A stretch of DNA of 64,000 nt from Pseudomonas sp. Its GTDB lineage: Bacteria > Pseudomonadota > Gammaproteobacteria > Pseudomonadales > Pseudomonadaceae. The translations under genes were made by a program, and so were the position numbers. The notes beneath the pieces were generated by a model that saw nothing but the letters and a program-made list of their open reading frames with translations, did no database searches and was not told the origin of the DNA. Location: positions 105,712 to 169,711 of the forward strand of contig NZ_JAUYNT010000025.1 of NCBI RefSeq assembly GCF_030698175.1, read 5' to 3'. Position 1 is the first letter of the stretch. Every line of letters starts with the position of its first letter. Shown piece by piece: positions 27,101 through 34,833 of this stretch.

Positions 27101-27287
27101 TTTCACCGATGACCTTGGGGTTGGCGCCGGGGAAGGCCGCATGCACCACCACGGTCGGTGGCACCACTTCCGGGTATTCACTGATCGGCAGTTGAAACAG
27201 CGAGATGCCGCCGGCGATCAAGATGATCAGCGACAACACGGCGGCGAAAATCGGCCGCTGGATAAAAAATTGCGAGAAGTTCATCAA
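24108..27287 (-). CDS. mexF: RND efflux transporter MexF
   Basis: 1059 residues, close to MexF of P. aeruginosa. The N-terminus NFSQFFIQRPIFAAVLSLIILIAGGISLFQLPISEYPEV is classic hydrophobe/amphiphile RND. The proton relay aspartates are in GIVVDDAIVVVENVER. The porter and docking domains are full length and no frameshift is seen. It is an inner-membrane proton antiporter that extrudes drugs through MexE and OprN. It is 94 bases downstream of mexE in the same operon. Confidence 0.95.
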   Translation of the reverse strand: MMNFSQFFIQRPIFAAVLSLIILIAGGISLFQLPISEYPEVVPPTVVVHAAFPGANPKVIGETVAAPLEQAITGVEQMLYMSSQSTADGKLSLTVTFALGTNLDTAQVQVQNRVTRTMPTLPIEVQRLGVTVDKASPDLTMVVHLTSPDNRYDMLYLSNYASLSIKDELAKLNGVGDVGLFGLGNYSLRVWLDPNKVASRGLTASDVVSAIREQNRQVAAGSLGAPPAAADNSFQLSINTQGRLVTEEEFANIIVRAGSDGQITRLKDIARIELGSSQYALRSLLNGQPAVAMPVFQRPGSNAIEISDAVRARMAELKQSFPEGVDYSIVYDPTIFVRGSIEAVVHTLLEALVLVVLVVILFLQTWRASIIPLVAVPVSLIGTFAVMHLLGFSLNALSLFGLVLAIGIVVDDAIVVVENVERNIGLGLSPVQATQKAMREVTGPIVATALVLCAVFVPTAFISGLSGQFYQQFALTIAISTVISAFNSLTLSPALAAVLLKSHDAPKDGFSKLLDRLFGGWLFRPFNRFFERASSGYVRSVKRVLRGSAVALLVYAGLLGLTVLGFSTTPTGFVPPQDKQYLVAFAQLPDAASLDRTEAVIQRMSAIAGQHPGVENTVAFPGLSINGFTNSPNSGIVFTPLKPFDQRSDPSMSASAIAADLNAQFAEIQDAYIAIFPPPPVQGLGTIGGFRVQVEDRGGLGYEELYQQVQNVIAKSRNVPELAGLFSSYQVNVPQVDADIDRDKAKSHGVAIDEIFNTLQVYLGSLYANDFNRFGRTYQVNVQADQQFRLEPEQIGQLKVRNNSGEMVPLSTFVKVSDSAGPDRVMHYNGFITAEINGAAAPGYSSGQAEAAMEKLLKDELPNGMSYEWTELTYQKILSGNSAMLVFPLCVLLAFLVLAAQYESWSLPLAVILIVPMTLLSAITGVILSGGDNNIFTQIGLIVLVGLACKNAILIVEFAKEQQEQGQDRFAAVLQACRLRLRPILMTSFAFIMGVVPLVLSSGAGAEMRHAMGVAVFSGMLGVTFFGLLLTPVFYVLIRGFVEARQAKQQAQAEAEVQP

Positions 27288-27381
27288 GGCATTCCTGGCT
27301 GGAAAGCGGGGCAGCCGCCACGGCGCGGTGATGCGGCGTGGGGGCTGATTGCAGAGATTGTTGTTAAGTTAGCTGGCTGAG

Positions 27382-28617
27382 TTAGCTGCGCGGCTTGCCG
27401 GGCGGGTTTTGCAGGGCCAGGCGCGGGGCGTTGTTGGCGGCCAGTTCGTCGCGTTCGCGGGCCAGGGCAGTCAGGGTGCTGGCATCGGCCATCTCGACCG
27501 CCTGGGGTTCTACCGGCATACCGGGGCGGGCATGTTGCAGGCCATTGACGACGATCTGCTCGCCAGCCTTGAGGCCGCTGCGCACGATGCGCAGCCCAGC
27601 CAGTTTCGGCCCCAGCTCCACCGCGCGGTAACTGACCTTGGCGTCGCCATCCAGTACCAGCACGAACTTCTTGCCCAGGTCGGTGCCGACCGCCAGGTCC
27701 TTGATCAGCACCGCATCGTAGGTGCCGCTGCCGACCAGTTTCAGCCGCGCATAGAGGCCCGGCGTGAAGCGCCCGTCCTGGTTGGCGAAGACGGCCCGGG
27801 CGCGGATGGTGCCGGTTTTCGGGTCCAGCTGATTGTCGACAAAGTCCATCCGACCCCGATGCGGGTAACCCTCTTCGTCGGCCAGGCCGAGGTACACCGG
27901 GCTGCTGTCGCCCCGTGCACCCTGGCGGGCCAACTCGGTGTATTTGAGGAACACCCGCTCATCGGCATCGAAGTAGGCATACAGCTGCTCGGTGGACACC
28001 AGAGTGGTCAGCAGGCTGTCGCCGGCATTCACCAGGTTGCCGGCGGTAATCAGCGCACGGCTGACGCGGCCATCGATGGGCGCGCGCACCTGGGTGAAGC
28101 TCAGGTTCAGCCGCGCCGCTTGCAGCTGCGCCTGGGCGGCAGCGAGCATGGCTTTGGCTTCCAGTTCGGCGCTGCTGCGGGCATCGGCCAGCTCCGCCGA
28201 GATCGCATTGCTGGCCCGCAGCCGTTCGCCACGGCGCGCCTCATTATTGCTGCGCTGCAGGCTGGCACGGGTTTGCGCCACTAAGGCTTCGAGGTGATTG
28301 ACCTCGGCCTCGAAGGGGCGCGGGTCGATCTGGAATAACAAATCGCCTTTTTTAACCAGCGCCCCTTCGTGGAAGGCCACCTGGTCGATATAGCCCGAGA
28401 CCCGTGGCCGGATCTGCACCGATTCCGGCGCTTCGAGGCGGCCGGTCAGCTCGTCCCACTCGTTCACCGGTTGCTGCAGCACCTGGGCGACACTGACTTT
28501 TGGCGCGGGAGGCGCGGCGGCGGGAGCGCTTTTGCCGCAGGCGCTGAGCAGCAGCAAGGCGGCGAAGGTCAGGGCGTAGCGATAGTCGGCTGACTGTGGG
28601 TTGGATAATCCGTGCAT
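27382..28617 (-). CDS. mexE: RND periplasmic adaptor MexE
   Basis: About 411 residues from the ATG at 28617, which has GGAG eight bases upstream; the track start at 28704 is rejected. A lipobox (AALLLLSA-C-GKS) precedes the adaptor core: NEWDELTGRLEAPESVQIRPRVSGYIDQVAFHEGALVKKGDLLFQIDPRPFEAEV (lipoyl half), the coiled coil with RGERLRASNAISAELADARS, and the beta-barrel AYFDADERVFLKYTELARQG. Identity to P. aeruginosa MexE is obvious over long stretches. It bridges MexF and OprN. A candidate MexT box lies about 80 bases upstream. Confidence 0.95.
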   Translation of the reverse strand: MHGLSNPQSADYRYALTFAALLLLSACGKSAPAAAPPAPKVSVAQVLQQPVNEWDELTGRLEAPESVQIRPRVSGYIDQVAFHEGALVKKGDLLFQIDPRPFEAEVNHLEALVAQTRASLQRSNNEARRGERLRASNAISAELADARSSAELEAKAMLAAAQAQLQAARLNLSFTQVRAPIDGRVSRALITAGNLVNAGDSLLTTLVSTEQLYAYFDADERVFLKYTELARQGARGDSSPVYLGLADEEGYPHRGRMDFVDNQLDPKTGTIRARAVFANQDGRFTPGLYARLKLVGSGTYDAVLIKDLAVGTDLGKKFVLVLDGDAKVSYRAVELGPKLAGLRIVRSGLKAGEQIVVNGLQHARPGMPVEPQAVEMADASTLTALARERDELAANNAPRLALQNPPGKPRS

Positions 28618-28696
28618 GGTGCGCTCCAGCAGTTGGCAGTTTCTGATGCTGCGCAGTCTGCTGCTGGCCCAGGCGGGGGGCGAATCGAACGCCGTA

Positions 28697-28720
28697 AAGG
28701 TCACTATCAGTGAAAATGAT
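28697..28720 (-). promoter_or_regulatory. candidate MexT box upstream of mexE
   Basis: The minus strand reads ATCA-N5-ACTGAT-N4-ACCTT, 24 bp. The MexT consensus as I recall it is ATCA-N5-GTCGAT-N4-ACYAT. The outer half matches fully, the centre at three of six bases and the tail at four of five. It sits 80-103 bases before mexE. Confidence 0.6.
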
Positions 28721-28757
28721 GGGCAGCCGAGTTTCCTTGATACTGGCTGTGGCCGCT

Positions 28758-29675
28758 CTAGGTCAGGCTGTCTGGGTCGCCGACAAACATCTGGATGCGC
28801 GCCCGTAGCCAGCGTTCGGCGGGGTCGTTGTCTTGGGCGCCGCGCCAGGCCATCGACAGTTCATAGGTGTGGCTTGATATGGGTACGTCTTCGGCGCGTA
28901 AACCTCCGGCGGCGGTCAGGGCGGCGGCGGTGTAGTCCGGCACTATGGCCAGCAGATCGGTGCCGGCCAGCAGGGTGCCCAGGCCATTGAACTGCGGCAC
29001 GGCCAGCACCACTTTGCGGGTGCGGCTGATTTTGGCCAGTTCGTCATCGATAAAACCATTCAGGTCGCCGGCGAACGACACCAGGGCATGGGGCCTGGCG
29101 CAAAAGTCATCCAGGCTCAGGCGACCGGGCACTGTGTCGGCGCGCAGCAGCTTGGCCTGGCTGCGCCGCAGGGTCTTGCGCTTGGCATTGGCGGGCAGCT
29201 CTTCGGTGTAACAGACGCCGACCGAGATTTCCCCGGAGGCCAGCAAGCTGGGAATCAACAGGTAGTTGGCGCGGCGCACCACCAGCACCACGTGCGGCGC
29301 CTCGGCGCGCAAGCGGCGCAGTAAATGCGGCAGCAGGGCGAACTCGACGTCATCGGACAAACCGATGCGAAACACCGTGGTGCTGGTGGCCGGATTGAAC
29401 TCGGCGGCGCGGCTGATGGCGGTGGAGATCGAGTCCAGCGCCGGGGTTAGCAGGGCGAAGATTTCCAGCGCCCTTGGGGTCGGCTCCATGCTGCGCCCGG
29501 TACGCACGAACAGTGGATCATCAAATAACGCGCGCAAACGGGCCAAGGCGGCGCTGATCGCCGGCTGGCCGAGAAACAGTTTCTCGGCCGCGCGGGTGAC
29601 GCTGCGTTCATGGATCAGGGTTTCGAAGACGATCAGTAAATTCAGATCGACCCGGCGCAAATCGTTGCGGTTCAT
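28758..29675 (-). CDS. mexT: LysR-type regulator MexT
   Basis: 305 residues. The N-terminal HTH reads MNRNDLRRVDLNLLIVFETLIHERSVTRAAEKLFLGQPAISAALARLR, nearly the MexT sequence. The effector domain contains FRIGLSDDVEFALLPHLLRRL and FNGLGTLLAGTDLLAIVPDY. MexT activates mexEF-oprN and mexS and responds to redox or electrophile stress. The reading frame is intact, with no sign of the 8-bp insertion that inactivates mexT in some P. aeruginosa strains. AAGGA lies upstream of the ATG. It is transcribed toward mexE and divergently from mexS. Confidence 0.95.
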   Translation of the reverse strand: MNRNDLRRVDLNLLIVFETLIHERSVTRAAEKLFLGQPAISAALARLRALFDDPLFVRTGRSMEPTPRALEIFALLTPALDSISTAISRAAEFNPATSTTVFRIGLSDDVEFALLPHLLRRLRAEAPHVVLVVRRANYLLIPSLLASGEISVGVCYTEELPANAKRKTLRRSQAKLLRADTVPGRLSLDDFCARPHALVSFAGDLNGFIDDELAKISRTRKVVLAVPQFNGLGTLLAGTDLLAIVPDYTAAALTAAGGLRAEDVPISSHTYELSMAWRGAQDNDPAERWLRARIQMFVGDPDSLT

Positions 29676-29754
29676 GGAGATCCTTCTGCGAGACAGCTTG
29701 CTAGGCTGCCGACCGCCAAGGCGCGCGTCAAGCCAGGCTTATCCAAGTCGACGT

Positions 29755-29778
29755 ATCATTGTGATTTATACGGACTAT
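29755..29778 (+). promoter_or_regulatory. candidate MexT box upstream of mexS
   Basis: ATCA-N5-ATTTAT-N4-ACTAT, 24 bp, with both outer elements matching the recalled MexT consensus perfectly and three of six central bases. It is 78 bases before the mexS ATG in the mexT-mexS divergent region. The same spacing is found at the mexE site. Confidence 0.65.
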
Positions 29779-29855
29779 CGATGCGCGCGGGTGGTGTTGC
29801 CGGGCAAGCCTCGATAAAGTCCCAACCATACGCAATCAACCGAGTGAGGCTGGTG

Positions 29856-30875
29856 ATGTCCCGTGTGATTCGCTTTCACCAATTTGGCGCCGCCGAGGTG
29901 CTGTGCTGCGAACAAGTGCCGACCCCAGAACCTGGGCCCGGTGAAGTGCTGGTGCGCGTGCAAGCGGTCGGGGTCAGTTGGAAAGACGTGCTCTGGCGGC
30001 AAAACCTGGCGCCCGAACAGGCGCAGTTACCGGCCGGTATCGGCTGGGAACTGGCCGGCGAAGTGCTCGCCGCCGGCGCCGATATGGCCGAGTTTGCCAT
30101 CGGCAGCAAGGTCGCCAGCTTCCCGGCACACACCCCCAATAGGTATCCGACCTATGGCGATTTAGTGCTGATGCCGCGTGCGGCCTTGACCCTGTACCCG
30201 GATAACCTCAGTGCCATCGAAGCCAGCGTGCATTACACGCCGCTGCTGATCGCCTACTTCGCGCTGGTCAGTTTGGGCCGTTTAAAGCCTGGCCAGCATG
30301 TGCTGATCACCGAGGCCAGCCACTGCTTTGCGCCGCAAATCGTCCAGCTGGCCAAGGCCCTGGGCGCGCACGTGATTGTCTCGACCAGTTCGGCTGAACA
30401 CCGGGAGTTTTTGCGCAGCCTGGGCGCCGATCAGGTGGTGGTCACCGAAGAGCAAGACCTGGTGCTGGCAATTGAAAAGTACACGCAAGGTAAAGGCGCC
30501 GAGATTGTTCTGGATGCCTGTGGCGGCCAGCAGATGAGCCTGCTGGGCGATCTGGCGGCAACCCGCGGCAAGCTGATTCTGTACGGCCTGAATGGCGGCA
30601 ACGAGACGGCCTTCCCGGCCTGTGCCGCGTTCAAGAAACACCTGCAGTTCTATCGCCATTGTCTGTTGGACTTTACCGGTCACCCGGAAATGGGCATCGA
30701 GGCCGACCCGCAAGCGGTGCAACAAGCCTTGCAGGAAATCAATCGGCTGACCCGCGAGGGGCTGCTGAAGCCGCCGATTGACCGGGTGTTTGAGTTCGAC
30801 CAGGTGGTGGCGGCGCACCAGTACATGGAAACCTGCCCGGCGCGCGGGCGGGTGGTGTTGCGGGTGGCGGATTAA
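29856..30875 (+). CDS. mexS: zinc-independent MDR oxidoreductase MexS
   Basis: 339 residues from the ATG at 29856 (MSRVIRFHQFGAAEVL); the 25 extra residues in the track start are unlikely. It is a medium-chain quinone-oxidoreductase-type enzyme with GEVLVRVQAVGVSWKDVLWRQNLAP, PAGIGWELAGEVLAAGA and the nucleotide-binding domain LGAHVIVSTSSAEHREFLRSLGAD. The C-terminus HQYMETCPARGRVVLRV matches MexS. Loss of MexS in P. aeruginosa raises MexT activity, which suggests it removes an inducing electrophile. It is divergent from mexT with a shared control region. Confidence 0.93.
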   Translation: MSRVIRFHQFGAAEVLCCEQVPTPEPGPGEVLVRVQAVGVSWKDVLWRQNLAPEQAQLPAGIGWELAGEVLAAGADMAEFAIGSKVASFPAHTPNRYPTYGDLVLMPRAALTLYPDNLSAIEASVHYTPLLIAYFALVSLGRLKPGQHVLITEASHCFAPQIVQLAKALGAHVIVSTSSAEHREFLRSLGADQVVVTEEQDLVLAIEKYTQGKGAEIVLDACGGQQMSLLGDLAATRGKLILYGLNGGNETAFPACAAFKKHLQFYRHCLLDFTGHPEMGIEADPQAVQQALQEINRLTREGLLKPPIDRVFEFDQVVAAHQYMETCPARGRVVLRVAD

Positions 30876-30893
30876 GCACGGCGAACCGCGGGT

Positions 30894-31721
30894 TTAAGGC
30901 ACCAGCGGCAATTCGCGCTTGTGTTGGCTGTTGTCGTAGGTGCGCACGATGATGGCGTAGGCCTCTGCGCCGACATCCTGGCCATGCAAGAAGGCGTCGA
31001 TCTGCGCGTAGCTGACTCCGTGGGATTCTTCGTCGGGCTTGCCGGGGCGCAGCTCTTCCAGGTCCGCCGTCGGTACCTTGAACACCAGAGTCTCGGGCGC
31101 GCCTAGCTGCTGGGCTATGGCCCGCACTTGGCCTTTGACCAAACCGCTCAGCGGCGCCAGGTCGCAGGCGCCGTCACCGAACTTGGTAAAGAAGCCCATC
31201 ACCGCCTCGGCGGCGTGGTCGGTGCCGATCACCAGGCCATTGTTGGCGTTGGCGATGGTGAACTGCGCCACCATGCGAATCCGCGCCTTGATATTACCCA
31301 CCACAAAATCGCGGCGTGCGGCGCTCAACGACTCTAGGTCGCTGACGGCGCTGGTCATGCCGAGCACGCTGGCGGCGATATTCACCGTGTCTTCAAGATC
31401 GGCGTGGATGAACTGCAGGGAGGCCTGGGCGTCGTCCTCGTCGTGCTGAGTGTTATGGGGCAGGCGCACGGCGATAAAGCGGTAGTCCGCATCGCCGGTC
31501 TCGGCGCGTAACTCTTCGACGCTCAGTTGCGCCAGGCGTCCGGCAGTCAGCGAGTCGACCCCGCCGCTGATGCCCAGCACCAGCACTTTCAGCCCGGCAT
31601 TACGCAGGCAGTTTTTGATAAAGCTTTTGCGGCGCTGGATTTCTGCCAGTACGGCGGCCTCGTCGGCGAAGGGCGGCACTACGCTCAGGGCAGCGGCGAT
31701 TTCGGCTTGGCGATTGGTCAT
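30894..31721 (-). CDS. nadE: ammonia-dependent NAD+ synthetase NadE
   Basis: 275 residues, the standard size of the NH3-dependent type, with no glutaminase domain. The ATP pyrophosphatase loop is [17 protein letters not shown]. Further matches are [59 protein letters not shown] and the C-terminal [20 protein letters not shown]. It converts nicotinate adenine dinucleotide to NAD+. GAGGA precedes the ATG. It is convergent with mexS and appears monocistronic. Confidence 0.96.
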   Translation of the reverse strand: MTNRQAEIAAALSVVPPFADEAAVLAEIQRRKSFIKNCLRNAGLKVLVLGISGGVDSLTAGRLAQLSVEELRAETGDADYRFIAVRLPHNTQHDEDDAQASLQFIHADLEDTVNIAASVLGMTSAVSDLESLSAARRDFVVGNIKARIRMVAQFTIANANNGLVIGTDHAAEAVMGFFTKFGDGACDLAPLSGLVKGQVRAIAQQLGAPETLVFKVPTADLEELRPGKPDEESHGVSYAQIDAFLHGQDVGAEAYAIIVRTYDNSQHKRELPLVP

Positions 31722-31910
31722 GGCGGAGTCCTCAGTTGGCGGCGTGGTCGAGAAATAGGACGGGCGGTGGATAATTGCCGGTGGTAGGCGCTAAAGCTTA
31801 CGTTGAACTGCCGCATAACTGCTAGAACTGCGCCGGGCCTTTTCCGCCGTTGGCCACTGCTCTAAGCTGGCGGGCCGTTTGATCTGTTTATTTATCGACA
31901 AGGTTGGCCT

Positions 31911-32141
31911 GTGAACGCAAAAAATCCACTGCATGGGGTCACCCTCGAAGGGCTGCTGAAAGAATTGGTGGCGCATTACGGTTGGGAAGACTTGGGCCAG
32001 CGCATCGATATCCGCTGCTTCAATCACGACCCCAATATCAAATCGAGCCTGATCTTCTTGCGCAAAACCCCGTGGGCCCGGGATCGTGTCGAGGCGTTGT
32101 TTGTGCAGATGCGTAAAGCTCAGGCCAACAAGTCGCAATAG
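31911..32141 (+). CDS. VF530-family (DUF2132) DNA-binding-like small protein
   Basis: 76 residues with a GTG start and AAGG upstream. The sequence [60 protein letters not shown] is the VF530 pattern, a small helical domain described as DNA-binding. Its biological role is unknown. It precedes a GNAT gene in the same direction by 47 bases. Confidence 0.85.
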   Translation: MNAKNPLHGVTLEGLLKELVAHYGWEDLGQRIDIRCFNHDPNIKSSLIFLRKTPWARDRVEALFVQMRKAQANKSQ

Positions 32142-32188
32142 ACCAGCCCGGCGCAGCAAGGGCGTTGCAGTAACAGCAAGGAGGTAGC

Positions 32189-32596
32189 ATGCAGGTCGCA
32201 ATATCCATGCAGGACCAGCTCGACACGGCAGAAGTGCTGGCGCTTTATCAGGCCAACGCTTGGTCGTCAGCCGAGAAGCCGAATGAGCTACTGGCGGCTT
32301 TGCGTAACTCGCACAGCCTGGTGACCGCGCGTATGGACGGCAAACTGGTCGGTTTGGGCAACGCTATTTCGGATGGCCATCTGGTGGTCTATTTCCCGCA
32401 TATGCTGGTGCACCCGAGCGCGCAAGGCCAAGGCATCGGCCGGCAGATGATGGCCGCGCTGCTGCAGCGTTATGCAGGGTTTCATCAGCAAATGCTGACT
32501 GCCGATGGTCAGGCCATTGAGTTTTATCAGGCGCTGGGCTTTGTGCGCGCGGGGCAAACGGCGCCGATGTGGATCTACGCCGGCACCGAGCATTGA
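32189..32596 (+). CDS. GNAT-family N-acetyltransferase
   Basis: 135 residues, with AAGGAGG before the ATG. The acetyl-CoA pocket is seen in VVYFPHMLVHPSAQGQGIGRQMMAALLQRY (Q-x-x-G-x-G/A type loop) and the C-terminal IEFYQALGFVRAGQTAPMWIY. This small type often acetylates polyamines, amino acids or drug-like amines; the substrate here is unknown. It is probably co-transcribed with the VF530 gene. A truncated MITE lies 18 bases after the stop. Confidence 0.85.
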   Translation: MQVAISMQDQLDTAEVLALYQANAWSSAEKPNELLAALRNSHSLVTARMDGKLVGLGNAISDGHLVVYFPHMLVHPSAQGQGIGRQMMAALLQRYAGFHQQMLTADGQAIEFYQALGFVRAGQTAPMWIYAGTEH

Positions 32597-32614
32597 TCCA
32601 GCAGCATTTATTTA

Positions 32615-32735
32615 GGCTATGTACCAGTTACGTGTTGCACACAGCTTTTGCATGGTGGGTTACGCTGCGCCCGGCTTGCGCGGTGATGCAAACAACCACC
32701 GTCCGCGCCGCTAACCCACCCTACGAATTACCGTG
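32615..32735 (+). mobile_element. truncated MITE, family A
   Basis: Left terminus GGCTATGTACCAGTTACGTG is followed by TTGCACACAGCTTTTGCATG and then CATGGTGGGTTACGC...CTAACCCACCCTACGAATTACCG, homologous to the copy near 22.0 kb. The right inverted terminus is missing. Left flank is TTTATTTA. It ends against the DUF1272 gene stop. Confidence 0.75.
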
Positions 32736-32742
32736 CTGCGCC

Positions 32743-33048
32743 TCAGCGTTGCTCGGCTGGTAGCTGTTGCAGCGCAGCGGCAAACAAGGCATGAGCGGTC
32801 AGATCCACCGGCCGATATTTGACCTGGCTACTGGCAGGATACTGGCCGAGGTAATTGTCGCCCCTGTGGTTGTGCGCCGGGCGGATCGGTCGTGGGGCAA
32901 AGCCGCCGCCACAGTTGGGGCAAACATTGCTCAGTAGCTCAACGCAGGTCGCGCAAAAGGTGCATTCGAAGGAGCAGATGCGCGCCTCCAGCGACTGGGC
33001 GGGCAGGGCGGTGTTGCAGTGCTCGCATGAGGGGCGAAGTTCCAGCAT
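32743..33048 (-). CDS. DUF1272 zinc-ribbon-like protein
   Basis: 101 residues, with AGGAGAG upstream. MLELRPSCEHCNTALPAQSLEARICSFECTFCATCVE...CPNCGGGF is the DUF1272 signature, with cysteine pairs spaced for one or two zinc sites. The C-terminal 45 residues (AHNHRGDNYLGQYPASSQVKYRPVDLTAH) are less conserved. Function is unknown. Its 3' end borders a truncated mobile element, and the final residues may derive from changed sequence. Confidence 0.85.
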   Translation of the reverse strand: MLELRPSCEHCNTALPAQSLEARICSFECTFCATCVELLSNVCPNCGGGFAPRPIRPAHNHRGDNYLGQYPASSQVKYRPVDLTAHALFAAALQQLPAEQR

Positions 33049-33077
33049 GGCGACTCTCCTAGTTAAGTGTTCAATAA

Positions 33078-33779
33078 CTATTCAGGGCTGAATAGCTCGC
33101 GGGCTTTGCTGGTCAGCACGGCAACGCCGGCATCGATAAGCGGCCCCATCAGCTCGGCGGCTTTGCTCATCAATGCCTCGCCACTGTCGGCCGCCAGCTT
33201 GTGGGCGAGCTTTTTCAGGGTGGCTTTCAGCACGCCGTTGAAGGAGGTGTCGGGCGCGCCGGCGGCGATCAGCGCGGCCTTGACCTGGCGGATCTCATCG
33301 GCGCTAAGCAGCGCCTCGATCAGCGCGCAAATGGCCTCGAGCCCGAGCTTGATCAAACTCGGTGAAAACGAGCCGTCGGAGACGTAACCAAGTTGTTGCA
33401 CCTTGGCGCGCAGGTGTTCGGCCACCAGCGGGTTATCCACCTCCAGCACAAACAGTTCGCCGTCTTTCTGTAGCAACGGGCGCTTGAGCAGGGTCTTCAC
33501 CTTGAGGTCGAGATCGGCGCTGGACGACTGGCGCAGCTCACGGTTGTAGATCAGGCCACGGGCCTTGGCGCGGCTCACGCGCAGCTTGGAGACCAGCTCA
33601 TAGACCTGAGGTTCGGCGTTGATGGCACCCAGTTGGCCGAGGGCATTGAGCATCATCAGCTCCACCTCGGTTTTCGGCAGCGCGCCGAAAGCCGGGTTCA
33701 GGTACTGGCTGAGCAGTTGCGCCAGGACGGTTTTTACCTGGGTTTCAGTGGCGTCATTAACGATCTGGGTGATATCCAT
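33078..33779 (-). CDS. conserved hypothetical protein
   Basis: 233 residues, mostly alpha-helical and cytoplasmic, with no signal or TM segment. The N-terminal half (LPKTEVELMMLNALGQLGAINAEPQVYELVSKLRVSRAKARGLIYNRELRQ) looks like a helical, possibly winged-helix, domain. The C-terminal half has a leucine/alanine-rich helical segment (LIKLGLEAICALIEALLSADEIRQVKAALIAAGAPDTSFNGVLK). I recognise no family. The start overlaps the end of the YdjM-like gene by 23 bases, so expression is coupled. Confidence 0.7.
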   Translation of the reverse strand: MDITQIVNDATETQVKTVLAQLLSQYLNPAFGALPKTEVELMMLNALGQLGAINAEPQVYELVSKLRVSRAKARGLIYNRELRQSSSADLDLKVKTLLKRPLLQKDGELFVLEVDNPLVAEHLRAKVQQLGYVSDGSFSPSLIKLGLEAICALIEALLSADEIRQVKAALIAAGAPDTSFNGVLKATLKKLAHKLAADSGEALMSKAAELMGPLIDAGVAVLTSKARELFSPE

Positions 33780-34335
33780 TGCCGCTCGTCCCTGTGGATT
33801 GATGGCCCATGCTGCCGATTTTGCGCAGCATCAGCAAGGCGCAAGTCAGCGCCAGAGCCGGCTGCCAGACCCAGAATAATTCCGACTGCAGCACCGCCAC
33901 GCCCCGTGGGCTAAGCAGCCGTTGCAAGGTCAGGGGCGATACCTCAATCACCTGCCAGGGCATAAACAATCGCTCGCCCGACCAGGGCCACCACAGCGCT
34001 ACACCCAAGCCACCGTTGGTGAACATATCGAGCAAACCATGGGAGGCGCCGGCCAGGCTGATAAAGGCCAACGCTAGCCAGCGCGAACTGCGCAACTGCG
34101 GCGCCGCGAGCAGCGCCAACAAGCCTACTGCCAGGGCAAACAACAGCGAGTGGCTGATGCCGCGATGACCAAAATCATCCGCATAGGGGATGTGCAGCAA
34201 AAAGGCGATAACGTCCAGATCCGGCAGCATCGCCGCCAGCACCCCGGCTAACAGCAAGCGCGGCGGCAGCAGACGGCTGCCCAAGCCAAGGCCTAGGGCC
34301 AGCGGAACGGCGGCGTGAGTGAGTATGGTGGGCAT
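33757..34335 (-). CDS. YdjM-family membrane-bound metal-dependent hydrolase
   Basis: 192 residues from the ATG at 34335 (MPTILTHAAVPLALGLGLG); the long track start is rejected. The motifs THAAVPLALGL, MLPDLDVIAFLL, HRGISHSLLFAL and ASHGLLDMFTNGG carry the histidines and aspartates of the YdjM/LexA-induced hydrolase family (PF04307), with four or five TM segments. The physiological substrate is unknown; some members are damage-inducible. Its 3' end overlaps the next gene. Confidence 0.85.
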   Translation of the reverse strand: MPTILTHAAVPLALGLGLGSRLLPPRLLLAGVLAAMLPDLDVIAFLLHIPYADDFGHRGISHSLLFALAVGLLALLAAPQLRSSRWLALAFISLAGASHGLLDMFTNGGLGVALWWPWSGERLFMPWQVIEVSPLTLQRLLSPRGVAVLQSELFWVWQPALALTCALLMLRKIGSMGHQSTGTSGNGYHPDR

Positions 34336-34346
34336 TGGGATTAGCT

Positions 34347-34793
34347 CTAAGGTTGGGCGTGGCCGGTGGTTACTTGATTGATAAAGTTTTGCCACACCGG
34401 ATTGGGGCTCCACACCTCGCGCATCGGCAGGCTGGCAGCGTCCTCGGTCTCGCTCAAGATCAGCTTGCGATAGAGGTAAACAAACGCCGAGGCGCGCATA
34501 TTTTTCGCGCAATGCAGCCACAGCTTGCGCCCGGCGAAGGCCTGCAGCACGCCGACAAACTGCATAAATTGCGCGGGGTCGGGCTGCAACCAGTCCACCG
34601 GGATTTGCACATAAGCCAGGCCCTGGGCGGCGACCAATTCCGCCTCGCCGGGCAAGGCATTGGAGGAGTTCGGTGGCGCCAGATTGATCACCGCGCTAAT
34701 CCCCAGCGCCGGCAGTTGCTGGATGTCGGCCGGCGACAGTTGCCCTGACGACCAGAGCCATTCGAATACTTGATGGGTGTTTTCCGCGTCCAT
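34347..34793 (-). CDS. protein tyrosine phosphatase-like protein with atypical P-loop
   Basis: 148 residues. The N-terminus QVFEWLWSSGQLSPADIQQLPALGISAVINLAPPN matches the DUF442/phosphatase-like fold. The loop reads LHCAKNMRASAFVYLYR with Cys95 and Arg100, so the spacing is C-X4-R rather than the C-X5-R of active tyrosine phosphatases. Similar CAxNxR loops occur in a family commonly annotated as phosphatase. Catalysis is therefore uncertain. It sits 11 bases upstream of the YdjM-like gene in the same operon. Confidence 0.7.
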   Translation of the reverse strand: MDAENTHQVFEWLWSSGQLSPADIQQLPALGISAVINLAPPNSSNALPGEAELVAAQGLAYVQIPVDWLQPDPAQFMQFVGVLQAFAGRKLWLHCAKNMRASAFVYLYRKLILSETEDAASLPMREVWSPNPVWQNFINQVTTGHAQP

Positions 34794-34833
34794 ATTCTCT
34801 CTGCCAATAAGTTGAGGATAAACGAGGTGATTT

